From Opitutaceae bacterium (GTDB lineage: Bacteria > Verrucomicrobiota > Verrucomicrobiia > Opitutales > Opitutaceae): a stretch of DNA of 47,739 nucleotides. Position numbers and translations under genes: made by a program. Shown here piece after piece: positions 7,197 through 16,068 of this stretch. The notes under the pieces are model-generated. The model was given only the letters and a program-made list of their open reading frames with translations, was not told where the DNA came from and made no database searches. Position 1 is the first letter of the stretch; every line of letters starts with the position of its first letter. The stretch lies in the NCBI GenBank assembly GCA_028280945.1, contig JANQKV010000062.1:1-47739 (forward strand). Reading direction: 5' to 3'.

Positions 7197-8501
7197 GTGT
7201 TTCCCCCACTGAAATCCCTCGTCTGTCTGTTGCTTCTCCTCGGCCCGTTCCTCGCCGCAGGCATGCCCGCACCCAAACCCCACCTCTGGGTCTACACCGA
7301 CATGTCGGACCCCCGGGTCACCCGTTCCGGCGGCCATCCCTACAACGATCCGGACGACATCTGTACCCTCGCCGCTCTGCTGTTGCAGGCCAATCGCTTC
7401 CACATCGCGGCGGTGGTTTACTCCTCCAATCATCGCAAGGGCCTCGGCGGCGACACGGATTTTGTGCCGAACATTTTCGCGGGCGCTTACGCGCACGACC
7501 GGCCGCATCTTGAGGCAGCGTTGGGTGGTTACCAGGAGAAGATCAACTTCGTGCGCTCCAGTCTACGCCGCACCGACCCGACCGAGCGTTTTGACCCGGA
7601 AAGAGACTACGCAGACCTGACAGATCTGCCGACAGTCCAGGCACTGGTGGATTACGCTACCGAGAATCCCGTCTACGTGCTCCTCTGGGGGCCCACCACC
7701 GAGGGAGCCATCGCCGCAAAACACTGCCTGACCATGGGCAATGAAACTGCCCTTGAAAACATGACCTTCATTGCGCACTGGACCCGTTCCTACATCGCCC
7801 AAGGCACCCCGGAAGCCCCCCACAAGGTGGCCAACTGCAACGATGACGCCCACGCCTGTCTCTGGCTGCACCAAACCGCCCAGCGCGACCGCCGGGTCAA
7901 ATTCATCGAAATCGGCTCCACCGGCCAGACCGGCATCGTTAACGGCTCCGCCGGCTATGCGCACTTTCCCGATTTCCAAAAGAGCCGCCTCGGCCAAATT
8001 TTTGTTCACGGCAAATTCTACCACGGCAAACCGGACCAATCCGATGGAGCCACGTTCTATACGCTCGTTGACGAGTTCGGCGCCGGCCTCGCCGACTTCA
8101 CCACCGACGGCACCTTCTCCCAGGCTCGCGAGGAAAATGCCCGCGACAAGTTTCTTGCCGACGGACACGCCATCTTGAACGACCTGCGCCTTCGTTCCAA
8201 CGCGGCCGCCACCGCCGGCAATCCCTTCCCCGCCGCCACGATCCTCGAGCACTTCACCTACGTGTATCAATTCATTCGCGGCAATTACGGCATGCACCTG
8301 CCGTTGCCCTCCGAAGTGGAGATTCGCACTCCCTCCGGCACAGTGCTTCACACGGGTGACTATGCCTCAGGAAACCACAAACTGGATTTCATGTATAACC
8401 AGCCGGTGGGTGACTACCCAGTGACGGTCACTCACGGCAACCACACCCGCAACTTCACCCTCACCGTCTACCCGGGTGGCAAAGCCCCGCGCGACTGGTA
8501 G
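7197..8501 (+). CDS. secreted DUF1593 (nucleoside-hydrolase-like) protein
   Basis: About 434 residues. The segment LWVYTDMSDPRVTRSGGHPY followed by NDPDDICTLAALLLQANRF is the hallmark N-terminal DxxxxxxDxxDD region of DUF1593, a domain with the nucleoside-hydrolase fold; YVLLWGPTTEGA and a beta-sandwich C-terminal domain (HKLDFMYNQPVGDYPVTV) follow the family layout. Homologues were first noted as cellulose-binding proteins, and the reaction is not settled. A GTG at 7197 begins right at a signal peptide (VFPPLKSLVCLLLLLGPFLA); a longer reading from GTG 7122 is open but would bury that peptide at residue 26. Neither start has a strong ribosome-binding site. Confidence 0.85.
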   Translation: MFPPLKSLVCLLLLLGPFLAAGMPAPKPHLWVYTDMSDPRVTRSGGHPYNDPDDICTLAALLLQANRFHIAAVVYSSNHRKGLGGDTDFVPNIFAGAYAHDRPHLEAALGGYQEKINFVRSSLRRTDPTERFDPERDYADLTDLPTVQALVDYATENPVYVLLWGPTTEGAIAAKHCLTMGNETALENMTFIAHWTRSYIAQGTPEAPHKVANCNDDAHACLWLHQTAQRDRRVKFIEIGSTGQTGIVNGSAGYAHFPDFQKSRLGQIFVHGKFYHGKPDQSDGATFYTLVDEFGAGLADFTTDGTFSQAREENARDKFLADGHAILNDLRLRSNAAATAGNPFPAATILEHFTYVYQFIRGNYGMHLPLPSEVEIRTPSGTVLHTGDYASGNHKLDFMYNQPVGDYPVTVTHGNHTRNFTLTVYPGGKAPRDW

Positions 8502-8514
8502 ACACCCGTCCAAC

Positions 8515-8600
8515 TCTTTCTCTTTATTCCTTATCCTTCTCTTTCGTCAGGTGCACTCGATGGCAGGGATAAAGAGAAAGATAAGGAATGAAGAGAAAGA
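8515..8600. repeat. 30-bp inverted repeat with purine/pyrimidine-strand bias
   Basis: Arms 8515-8544 (TCTTTCTCTTTATTCCTTAT, then CCTTCTCTTT) and 8571-8600 pair at 28 of 30 positions, with a 26-nt loop. One arm is all pyrimidine apart from four A, and the other is correspondingly almost all purine. It starts 14 bases after the DUF1593 stop codon, so an RNA hairpin ending that transcript is possible, but no T-run follows. It may instead be an intergenic mobile repeat. Nothing else is evident in 8502-8747. Confidence 0.75.
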
Positions 8601-8747
8601 ACGCCAACAGGCTCCCCCCGGCGTCAGGTCTCTGTCGCTACCCGCTGGAATGTCGTCTGATCCTCCGTGATCTCCGTTACCCCTCCATAAACTCTGTGAC
8701 AAAAAACGTTTCAACCTGGTCGCGGCATCGTTTCACTTCGGCAGTCC

Positions 8748-9707
8748 ATGGACGGAAAATCCTGTTGTGTCCCCGCGCATTCGAACCCCACCGCGACCGC
8801 GGCGGCTAACCCCGGATTTGTGCGGGTGGCGACTGGCTCGGTTGATGGCATGCGCCGACTCGAAGGGGGCACGTTTCAGATGGGCAACGAACGCGATTAC
8901 GGTTTTGAGGCCGACGGTGAAGGCCCCGTTCACGAGGTCACCCTCGACCCATTTTACATCGACGAGACCACGGTGACCAATGAGCAGTTCAACGACTTCG
9001 TGAACGCGACCGGCTACAAAACCGAGTCGGAGGAGTTCGGTTGGTCCTTTGTTTTCCACGGCCTGCTTTCCGCCAAGCAGCTCGCCAAAGTGACGCAACG
9101 CGCCACCGGAAGTGAATGGTGGTGCCGGGTCGAGGGGGCGACTTGGCGCAATCCCGAAGGTCCCGGCACCCACATCAAAAAACGCAAGCATCACCCCGTC
9201 GTGCACATATCCTGGCACGACGCCCTGGCTTATGCCCAGTGGGCGGGAAAACGCCTGCCCACCGAGGCCGAGTGGGAGTATGCCGCCCGTGGGAATATCG
9301 AATTCGGCAACCGGTATCCGTGGGGCGATGACCTCGAACCCGAAGGCAAACACCGCATGAACGTTTGGCAGGGCGATTTTCCCAACACCAACACCGAGGC
9401 CGACGGTCACTACGGCACCGCCCCCGCTCGATCCTACCGCACCAACGGCTACGGGTTGTCCCAGGTCACCGGCAACGTCTGGGAGTGGTGCTGGGACTGG
9501 TTCGACCCCTCCTTCTACAGCAAGTCTCCCGCGACCAATCCCCTGGGCCCCGCCGAAAACCTCACCAACCGGCGGGTGATGCGCGGCGGTTCGTTTCTGT
9601 GCCACGCCAGCTATTGCAACCGCTACCGGGTGGACGCCCGCAACAGCAATACCCCCGATACCGGGGCCTCCAACATCGGCCTGCGCTGCGTGCGCGACGT
9701 GGACTGA
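8748..9707 (+). CDS. formylglycine-generating enzyme (sulfatase maturation)
   Basis: A 319-residue FGE-sulfatase (SUMF1) family protein. It carries the features of a true FGE rather than a generic DUF323 protein: GGTFQMGNE, the FYIDETTVTNEQFNDFVNATGY block, LPTEAEWEYAARG, TGNVWEWCWDWF, and the copper-binding catalytic pair Cys285 and Cys290 in GGSFLCHASYCNRYR. FGE oxidises the cysteine of the CxPxR motif in type I sulfatases to C-alpha-formylglycine, using oxygen. Four such sulfatases are encoded downstream. There is no signal peptide, so it acts in the cytoplasm before export. Near its own N-terminus is CCVPAH, which resembles the sulfatase motif. ATG 8748 is the first start that includes this motif. 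Confidence 0.95.
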   Translation: MDGKSCCVPAHSNPTATAAANPGFVRVATGSVDGMRRLEGGTFQMGNERDYGFEADGEGPVHEVTLDPFYIDETTVTNEQFNDFVNATGYKTESEEFGWSFVFHGLLSAKQLAKVTQRATGSEWWCRVEGATWRNPEGPGTHIKKRKHHPVVHISWHDALAYAQWAGKRLPTEAEWEYAARGNIEFGNRYPWGDDLEPEGKHRMNVWQGDFPNTNTEADGHYGTAPARSYRTNGYGLSQVTGNVWEWCWDWFDPSFYSKSPATNPLGPAENLTNRRVMRGGSFLCHASYCNRYRVDARNSNTPDTGASNIGLRCVRDVD

Positions 9708-9799
9708 GTCCGCTTCCGGCGGCCAAACCGCTTCACTTTACCGGCCTCCCATTCCGGGCTCTGCTTTGCCTGGGAACCGGCCTAGAACAAAGGAGCCTC

Positions 9800-10621
9800 A
9801 TGAAAACCCGCTCCTTGTTCTCAACCCTCAGTGCCCTGCTCCTTGGTTTGGTTCTCGTTTCCGGAGTCCGGGGACAAGCCGAACTGCAGGGCGAAACGCT
9901 GTTTGGCGCACGGGTGCAAAGCATGCTGCAGGATGGACCGGATGCCGACGCCGATCTCTCCGCCTACGATCACGACATCAAAACCGCCTACCAATTCTTT
10001 GTGGAGGGCAACTACCAAGAAGCGTATCGACATCTCAACTACGCCCTCAAACACGACCCCAACCGCCCGGAGGCCTATCTGGGCTTCGCCATGGCCGCCC
10101 GGGCGCAAAAACAATTCGCCACGGCGGAGCGGGCGCTGCGCAAGGGACTGGAAGTGGCTCCGGACCACCCGAAGGTGCGGGAGGAACTGGCCCGCCTGCT
10201 CCTGCTTAAACAAACACCCGAAGATGCCCTGGCCGAAATCGACTATGCCATCCTGCTCGATGAGGGTAAAAACTGGCGCACGCTCGAGGTGCGGGCCGAG
10301 ACCCTGATCGCCCTAGATCGATTGGAGGAATCCGCCGAAGTGTATCCCCGCATCATCCGGATGCTGGAGGACAACGTCGCCAACATGCGCCGGACCATCA
10401 GTCGCGAGGAAGCCAAGGGGGAGATCACCGATATGGTCACGGATGTGGAGGTCGTTCGCAACTTTGACGGCACCGTTCAAGAGGTGGAAGTGACCCGCAT
10501 CGACACCACCCCCAAGGTGGCCCCTGACGAATGGTATCAACTGCTTGATCGCCTCAAGGTCGATCTCGCCGAAGCCAGGCAGCGCTTGGCCGAAATCAAT
10601 GCGGCCATCGCTTCTTCCTGA
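9800..10621 (+). CDS. secreted tetratricopeptide-repeat protein
   Basis: A 273-residue protein starting at ATG 9800, preceded by AGGAG with good spacing; reading further upstream in this frame only shadows the FGE gene. It has a signal peptide (MKTRSLFSTLSALLLGLVLV) and then three TPR-like helical pairs at about residues 60-165: AYQFFVEGNYQEAYRHLNYA, RPEAYLGFAMAARAQKQFAT, and the pair starting HPKVREELARLLLL. A C-terminal coiled helix (LKVDLAEARQRLAEINAAI) follows. TPRs mediate protein contacts; the partner is unknown. It lies 92 bp after the FGE gene and 6 bp before the 695-residue protein gene, so all three may be co-transcribed. Confidence 0.88.
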   Translation: MKTRSLFSTLSALLLGLVLVSGVRGQAELQGETLFGARVQSMLQDGPDADADLSAYDHDIKTAYQFFVEGNYQEAYRHLNYALKHDPNRPEAYLGFAMAARAQKQFATAERALRKGLEVAPDHPKVREELARLLLLKQTPEDALAEIDYAILLDEGKNWRTLEVRAETLIALDRLEESAEVYPRIIRMLEDNVANMRRTISREEAKGEITDMVTDVEVVRNFDGTVQEVEVTRIDTTPKVAPDEWYQLLDRLKVDLAEARQRLAEINAAIASS

Positions 10622-10627
10622 CTCTCC

Positions 10628-12715
10628 ATGCCCAATTCAATCCGTCTCCTGGCACTCCTCCTTGGGGTGAATCTCGCTCCTTTTCTTCACGCTAGTCCCG
10701 GCCATTGGCGGATTGCCACCGATTGGGCCGATGGTTGGCCGACTGCATGGCACAACGTTGAAGCCACCGGCGAAAGCACCGTCGGCGAATGGCGCATTGT
10801 CACCGGCAGACTGACACTTCCCACCGGCACCTGGGAGCTGCGTGACGCCTACCGTCCCGCCAGCGAGCCCGGAACCACCGAAATTCGCCGCCGTTGGCAC
10901 TGGACCGGGGAAGAACAGCTGGACCGCGTGACCCTGAGCTTCGTGCTGGAATTACCGGGGCTCCGGGATGCCCGCCCGTTCCTTCCAGGGATCAGTTACT
11001 ACGACAATCCCGCCGGCCAAAAGGTCGACGCCACCCGAATACCGGTGATCGTGGCCGATGCGCCAGCCCCTCCCCTTTTCGCCGAGGACCACCGGGAACC
11101 CGGTGACACCTACTTCGAACCAAGCGAGGAAGTCACGCCCCCCGTGTCCAAACTGCACCGCGGTTTTTACGAAGAACACCGCTATCCCCTCCCGTTCGCC
11201 GCCATTGAAGGGGTAAATGAAGACACTCGCCACACCTTTGCGCTGCACACGGTTCCTTCGCCCGCCCGCTACGGAAAACGCGAAGACCAATGGTGGTCGC
11301 TGGGAGTCGACTACACCGACAACGGCATCGAGATCGCCGCCTATTCCGGGCCCGTCGCCTCCAACGGCCGGAACGCCATCATCAAGGGCCATCAACGCGC
11401 CTGGCATCTCTACGATGAAACGTGGATCACGGTTCCACCCGACACCATCATCGAGAAAACCTTCTTCGTCCAAACCAGCAAAACTCCGCAACGGGGACAT
11501 GGGTTCAGTGCGCCCCTGTGGACCTCGCTCGCCCTGACCGATCCCTACAACCCCGATGGCTTTCCTCCACTTCGTGAAGCCATCCGCAAAAAACTGGCCG
11601 ACACTGAAAGCCGCTGGCGCGAAGGACCGGGTTATGCCGGCATCAAGTCCTTTCCCGAGGACCATCGCGCGATCCGCAACTGGATTGACCTTGCCTGGGC
11701 CGGCCAGTCCGAGGCCTACGCCTACCCCTACCTGCGCCTCGCCGATCGTTTCGAGATCGTCGAGCCCATCGATCGCATCCAACGCGGCTACGATTTCATC
11801 ACCACTTCGCCCTTCACCGATGTCGGGTTTTCCATCCGCTACGACTTCGACCAGGGCGAGTGGCAGGATGACCGCCGAAACTTCCTGTCCCAGAGCCAGG
11901 CCATGAACAACATGCTTGATGCCCTGCGGCTCGCCCGGGCCGACGATCGCCTGGACACCGGTAAGTGGGAGACATTTCTACAGCAAGCAAGCGACCTCCA
12001 TGCCGAGCGCATCCTTGCCCGCGATTGGCATCCCGTTTCAACCAACGAAGGTTTTATGATCGCGCCCTTGGCCAAGGCTTCGCAGCAGTTCGATCGTGCT
12101 CGCCACCTCCAGGCCGCCATCAAGGCAGCCGACCACTACATGGCACGCCACCTCTCCATGGATGAACCCTACTGGGGTGGCACCCTCGACGCACGGTGTG
12201 AGGACAAGGAAGGCGCCTGGGCCGCCCTGCAGGGCTTTCTGACCCTTTATGACGTCACCGGCGACGAACGCTACCTGCATGCCGCCATCCACGCCGGTGA
12301 CGTGGTCATCAGCTACGTCTACGTGTGGGACGTTCCTCTCCCGCCCGGCCGCCTGACGGATCACAACTTCAGGACCCGCGGCTGGACCACGGTTTCCGCC
12401 CAAAACATGCACCTCGATGTTTACGGTGTGCTCTGCGCCCCGGCCCTCTGGCGCCTGGGCGACATCACCGGGAAAGCCGAATATCACCAGCTCGCCCGCC
12501 TCATGATTGTGGCCTGTTGCCAGATGATCGATCCTTTCGGCCGCCAGGGTGAACAGATGCACCAAACCAACTACGCCCAACACTACGACTACACCGATCT
12601 CGCCGGCGTGCGCGGCGATTACGTCGAAAGCTGGGACATCTACTGGATCAGCGCCCACTTCCTGGTCGCCGCCGCGCAGCTCGACGAAATGGGCGTCGAT
12701 TGGATCGATTGGTAA
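10628..12715 (+). CDS. secreted protein with predicted six-hairpin (alpha/alpha)-barrel, function unknown
   Basis: A 695-residue protein with a signal peptide (MPNSIRLLALLLGVNLAPFL). The first half is beta-rich (LDRVTLSFVLELPGL, WWSLGVDYTDNGIEIAAYSG), followed from about residue 330 by a helical region in the pattern of six-hairpin glycosidases and polysaccharide lyases: aromatic-rich turns WGGTLDARCEDKEGAWAALQ, TGDERYLHAAIHAGDVVISY, QNMHLDVYGVLCAPALWRLG, and YVESWDIYWISAHFLVAAAQ. That combination suggests a polysaccharide-active enzyme, but I recognise no named family and no certain catalytic pair. It follows the TPR gene by 6 bp. The next gene, 121 bp downstream, encodes an acid-sugar dehydratase. 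Confidence 0.75.
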   Translation: MPNSIRLLALLLGVNLAPFLHASPGHWRIATDWADGWPTAWHNVEATGESTVGEWRIVTGRLTLPTGTWELRDAYRPASEPGTTEIRRRWHWTGEEQLDRVTLSFVLELPGLRDARPFLPGISYYDNPAGQKVDATRIPVIVADAPAPPLFAEDHREPGDTYFEPSEEVTPPVSKLHRGFYEEHRYPLPFAAIEGVNEDTRHTFALHTVPSPARYGKREDQWWSLGVDYTDNGIEIAAYSGPVASNGRNAIIKGHQRAWHLYDETWITVPPDTIIEKTFFVQTSKTPQRGHGFSAPLWTSLALTDPYNPDGFPPLREAIRKKLADTESRWREGPGYAGIKSFPEDHRAIRNWIDLAWAGQSEAYAYPYLRLADRFEIVEPIDRIQRGYDFITTSPFTDVGFSIRYDFDQGEWQDDRRNFLSQSQAMNNMLDALRLARADDRLDTGKWETFLQQASDLHAERILARDWHPVSTNEGFMIAPLAKASQQFDRARHLQAAIKAADHYMARHLSMDEPYWGGTLDARCEDKEGAWAALQGFLTLYDVTGDERYLHAAIHAGDVVISYVYVWDVPLPPGRLTDHNFRTRGWTTVSAQNMHLDVYGVLCAPALWRLGDITGKAEYHQLARLMIVACCQMIDPFGRQGEQMHQTNYAQHYDYTDLAGVRGDYVESWDIYWISAHFLVAAAQLDEMGVDWIDW

Positions 12716-12836
12716 GACCTCGTTCGCCAGCCCCCACGCGGGAGCGGGAATCCTACGGCCAACTCCCCTTACGGTCAAACAGGTGGCCTTTCGTCAGAGG
12801 CCCATCCAGCCTTGAGCGTCTTCGCTCTGTTTCCCC

Positions 12837-14000
12837 ATGAAGATCACCGGTATTACCCCCCTCGTCCTTGGCACCGCCTGGCGCGATCTTGTATTCCTCC
12901 GTGTTGATACCGACGAAGGCATCTCCGGCTACGGTGAAGTGCGCCCGCTCAACAAGACGGAAGCCGTGCTCGGTTATGTCAGCGAGTCGGCGCCACGTTA
13001 TCTCATCGGGCGCGACCCCTTCGATACCGAGGCCCTGGTTTATGAGCTGATGAACAGCGACTATGGCCGCCCTGGAGAGGTTGCCATGTCGGCCCTTGCC
13101 CTCATGGAGGTCGCCTGCTGGGACATCAAGGGCAAGGCGCTCAACCAGCCCGTCTACAACCTGATGGGCGGAAAAGTCCGCGACCGCATCAAGCTCTACG
13201 CCAACGGTTGGTATCGCACGGAACGGAAACCGGAGAACTTCGCTGAGTGTGCCCGCGCGGCCGTGGCCAAGGGTTACCGCGCCCTGAAGTTCGATCCCTT
13301 TGGCGGCTCGTTCTTTGACTTCTCTCTCGCTGAAAAACGCCTTTCCATCGAATTGGTCGCAGCGGTGCGCGAAGCCGTCGGCGACGATGTGGAGCTGCTG
13401 ATCGAGATGCACGGCCGGTTTACCCCGGCCGGGGCCATCGAGATGGCGCGTGAGTTGGCCCACTTCAAACCGTCGTGGTTCGAGGAACCCGTTCCCCCGG
13501 AGAACCTCGAGGCCCTGCGCCGTGCTTACGAAGGTATGGCCCCACTGGGAGTACCCGTGGCCACCGGCGAACGCATTCACACGCCCTGCGATGTGCAGCC
13601 GTTGTTCAGCCTGGGAGCGGTCGACATTCTGCAGACCGACATCACCCACTTCGGCGGTCTCGCCAATACAAAAAAAATCATGGCGGAGGCCGACTATCAC
13701 TACGTGCGCGGTGCTCCGCACAATGTGGGTGGGCCTGTTTCCCTGGCCGCGGCCCTGCACCTCAACGCCTGCACAACCAACGTGATGATTCAGGAAAACT
13801 TCAACGACTTCGACGTGCCCTACGTGATGGAAGCCGCCGCCGGCCTGCCCGCTATTGAGGAAGACGGCTGTGTCGCGCTGCCCGGAGGTCTCGGCCTCGG
13901 GATCACGGTCGATGAAGACGTCATCAAGGCTCACCCAAGCGAGGGCGTTCACTTCAACCTCTTCAAAGACAACTGGCAAAAACGAGAAAAGCAAAGCTGA
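12837..14000 (+). CDS. enolase-superfamily sugar-acid dehydratase (galactonate-dehydratase-like)
   Basis: A 387-residue cytoplasmic enzyme of the mandelate racemase/muconate lactonizing group. The capping domain begins MKITGITPLVLGTAWRDLVF; the barrel shows Lys151 in KFDPFG, metal ligands Glu190 (IEMHGRF, with His192), Glu216 (FEEP) and Glu245 (TGER), and the late histidine His295 in RGAPHNVGG. The EMHGR / EEP / GER set with a late PHN histidine fits the D-galactonate dehydratase branch, which converts an aldonate to a 2-keto-3-deoxy acid; the exact aldonate (galactonate, arabinonate, fuconate) is not decided by sequence alone. The gene is followed after 56 bp by an FAH-family enzyme that could use its product. 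Confidence 0.92.
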   Translation: MKITGITPLVLGTAWRDLVFLRVDTDEGISGYGEVRPLNKTEAVLGYVSESAPRYLIGRDPFDTEALVYELMNSDYGRPGEVAMSALALMEVACWDIKGKALNQPVYNLMGGKVRDRIKLYANGWYRTERKPENFAECARAAVAKGYRALKFDPFGGSFFDFSLAEKRLSIELVAAVREAVGDDVELLIEMHGRFTPAGAIEMARELAHFKPSWFEEPVPPENLEALRRAYEGMAPLGVPVATGERIHTPCDVQPLFSLGAVDILQTDITHFGGLANTKKIMAEADYHYVRGAPHNVGGPVSLAAALHLNACTTNVMIQENFNDFDVPYVMEAAAGLPAIEEDGCVALPGGLGLGITVDEDVIKAHPSEGVHFNLFKDNWQKREKQS

Positions 14001-14056
14001 CGAATTTGAGTCACAGAGAACACCGAGGTGCTCTCCGTGAAGAAAAACCTCCTTCC

Positions 14057-15052
14057 ATGAACCTCATCCAATTCACCGACTCCGACGGCACGCGTCGGGT
14101 GGGCACCGTTACGGGGGCCGATTCCGTCACTCCTATTACGGGCGCGCACACGCTCCGTGAACTCGCCCTCGAAGCCATCGCCCTGCACTCCGGCCTGGCG
14201 GACCATGTCGCTTCACTGCCCACCGCAGAGGCCATCGCCTACGCCCCTATTCTTGCTGAAGGCCGGGTGCTTCCACCGGTCGATCACCCCGACGATGCCC
14301 ACACGTTGGTGGGCGGCACCGGGCTGACTCACCTCGGCAGCGCCAAAGCCCGCAACTCGATGCACCGCACGCTTGAAGCCGACGAAGCCACCCTCACCGA
14401 CTCCATGAAAATGTTTCGCTGGGGAGTCGAAGGCGGCAAGCCGACTGATGGTTCGTCTCCCGTGCAACCGGAGTGGTTTTACAAGGGTGATGGCAGCATC
14501 CTCGCCGCGCCCGGCCAACCGCTCGACCTGCCGCCCTACGCCGACGACGGCGGAGAGGAAGCGGAGATCGCTGGACTCTACGTGATTGCGGACGACGGCA
14601 CGCCCCACCGCATCGGCTTTGCGCTGGGCAATGAATACTCGGACCACGTGATGGAGAAGAAAAACTATCTCTACCTCGCTCATTCCAAGCTGAGGGCGGC
14701 ATCGATTGGCCCCGAGGTTCTGGTGGGTGACCTGCCTCCCGCCTTTGAAGGCCGGGTTCGGATTTTCCGGGAGGGCAAGGAAATCTGGTCTGCTCCGGTT
14801 CCGACCGGCGAAAACAACATGGCCTATACCTTCGCCGGACTGGAATATCACCACTTCAAATACGATGCCTTCCGCCGTCCCAGCGACGTGCACGTGCACT
14901 TCTTCGGGGCCGCCGTGCTCAGTTTCGGCGATAAAATCGAAATCAAAGACGACGATGTCATGACGGTGACCGCCCCGCCCTTTCATCTGCCCCTGCAAAA
15001 TCCCCTTCGCCGCGTTCCGGGTAAAACCTACGAGGGTGTCAGGGTGCTCTGA
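14057..15052 (+). CDS. AraD1/FAH-family sugar-acid enzyme
   Basis: A 331-residue protein, counting from ATG 14057 (MNLIQFTDSDGTRRVGTV); a reading from 14006 is open but starts inside intergenic sequence. It belongs to the fumarylacetoacetate-hydrolase-like AraD1 (GguC) group: VDHPDDAHTLVGGTGLTHLG, the acidic metal-binding stretch DDGGEEAEIAGLYVI, FALGNEYSDHVMEKKNYLYL, and the C-terminal HHFKYDAFRRPSDVHVHFFG. Members act on 2-keto-3-deoxy or diketo acid sugars in non-phosphorylated pentose and fucose pathways. Placement directly behind the dehydratase gene supports consecutive steps. The precise reaction (dehydratase versus hydrolase) is open. Confidence 0.9.
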   Translation: MNLIQFTDSDGTRRVGTVTGADSVTPITGAHTLRELALEAIALHSGLADHVASLPTAEAIAYAPILAEGRVLPPVDHPDDAHTLVGGTGLTHLGSAKARNSMHRTLEADEATLTDSMKMFRWGVEGGKPTDGSSPVQPEWFYKGDGSILAAPGQPLDLPPYADDGGEEAEIAGLYVIADDGTPHRIGFALGNEYSDHVMEKKNYLYLAHSKLRAASIGPEVLVGDLPPAFEGRVRIFREGKEIWSAPVPTGENNMAYTFAGLEYHHFKYDAFRRPSDVHVHFFGAAVLSFGDKIEIKDDDVMTVTAPPFHLPLQNPLRRVPGKTYEGVRVL

Positions 15053-15175
15053 TCACGCTTCCCTGCCGGCCAACCGGCTGCCCAACCGCTTCAGATCCTC
15101 CCTTGAAATTCCGGGGAGATACTCGAATCGGTCCGACGGGGCAGGCGGCACGGGGATGGCGTCCACCGAGTAAAT

Positions 15176-15367
15176 TTACCTCATTGTAAAGGGACGGAAA
15201 CGTTGATCGAGGTAACCGATGATGGGCGGGTTTTCCGGTTGTTGTCCGGAGCTGCCGCCACGTGGCAGATCCTGAACCAAGGCCGTGGCGAAGGCATCAA
15301 AACCAACCATTCGATCCGCACCGCAGAAATCGCCAACCGAGTTGAAAATCGGTCCAAGTCGTGACCC
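15176..15367 (-). pseudogene. decayed 3' end of an unidentified gene
   Basis: Within the 370-base stretch between the AraD1-like gene and the barrel gene, the minus strand has an open frame of about 63 codons without a start. It encodes GPIFNSVGDFCGADRMVGFD, then FATALVQDLPRG, then PIIGYLDQRFRPFTMR before a TAA. The protein-like composition and clean C-terminal end suggest the tail of a lost gene. I do not recognise the family. It overlaps only the doubtful N-terminal extension of the barrel gene. Confidence 0.45.
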
Positions 15368-15422
15368 TTACTCGTGCCAGCCTGATCTTTGCTCTGCTTT
15401 TCAGCTCCGACCCATATCTCAT

Positions 15423-16022
15423 TTGTCCCTCGCCGCTCATCGCTCCATCGGTCAGGTTGCCCACTTCGCTCTCGCGGCGATCTTGTGGGTTGGCCTGGGA
15501 ATCACAACGTCATCCGCCGCCGAACAAAGGGACTGGATCGTCACCGCTTTCGGGGGACAACTGACCAACAACGTCTGGGAAGAAGCAATCAACCCAAGTG
15601 AAACAAAATTCATCGATTCCTACGTCGTGGGTCTGGGGGTGGCTCGGGATTTTGCCCAACGTGGACGCTTTGACTTTGGATGGGAGATTCAGGCGGTGGG
15701 CCACTTTGGGGATCAGGATCATTTTGAGTTCAACACACCTGTTTACGCCCGCTTCAATACACCCGAGAGTTGGCGGATCTTAAAAAGCCTTACCTTTGGT
15801 TTGGGCTTGAGCTACGCCACCAAAGTCCCGTCGACCGAAATTGAGCGCGGCCGTGATTCCACTCGCACCCTCGTCTACTGGATGGGCGAAATGGAATTTC
15901 ATCTGCCGCCGGAGAATCTTGATTTGGTTTTCCGACTGCACCACCGTTCGGACGGCTACGGTCTGTTCCCGCACGACACCGGCAGCAATGCCTTTGTGCT
16001 CGGCTTGCGCTGGCGGCATTAA
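15423..16022 (+). CDS. PagL-like outer-membrane beta-barrel protein
   Basis: About 199 residues from TTG 15423, which places a signal peptide (FALAAILWVGLGITTSSA) at the front; an ATG-started reading from 15285 adds an implausible hydrophilic N-terminus. The mature part alternates short amphipathic strands typical of an 8-stranded barrel and ends NAFVLGLRWRH. The segment LDLVFRLHHRSDGYG followed by NAFVLGL resembles lipid A 3-O-deacylase PagL (acyloxyacyl hydrolase), whose catalytic His and Ser sit in an HxS motif, here His174 and Ser176. A clear catalytic glutamate after it is not seen, so activity is uncertain. The last 36 bases of the gene are duplicated at 17480-17515. Confidence 0.6.
   Translation: MSLAAHRSIGQVAHFALAAILWVGLGITTSSAAEQRDWIVTAFGGQLTNNVWEEAINPSETKFIDSYVVGLGVARDFAQRGRFDFGWEIQAVGHFGDQDHFEFNTPVYARFNTPESWRILKSLTFGLGLSYATKVPSTEIERGRDSTRTLVYWMGEMEFHLPPENLDLVFRLHHRSDGYGLFPHDTGSNAFVLGLRWRH
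15986..16021 (+). repeat. 36-bp perfect direct repeat, copy 1
   Basis: The bases from CAATGCCTTTGTGCTCGGCT through the gene's stop region are repeated exactly at 17480-17515. This copy is the 3' end of the PagL-like gene. The pair flanks the beta-helix gene. Confidence 0.95.
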
Positions 16023-16068
16023 GTGCGCACCAGCAAGGCCCCGCGCCCATGCGGGACTGACTTCAACT

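Noticed and set aside
9365-9799. N-terminal extension of the TPR protein
   Set aside because: It overlaps the end of the FGE gene in another frame; ATG 9800 has an AGGAG site and begins a signal peptide.
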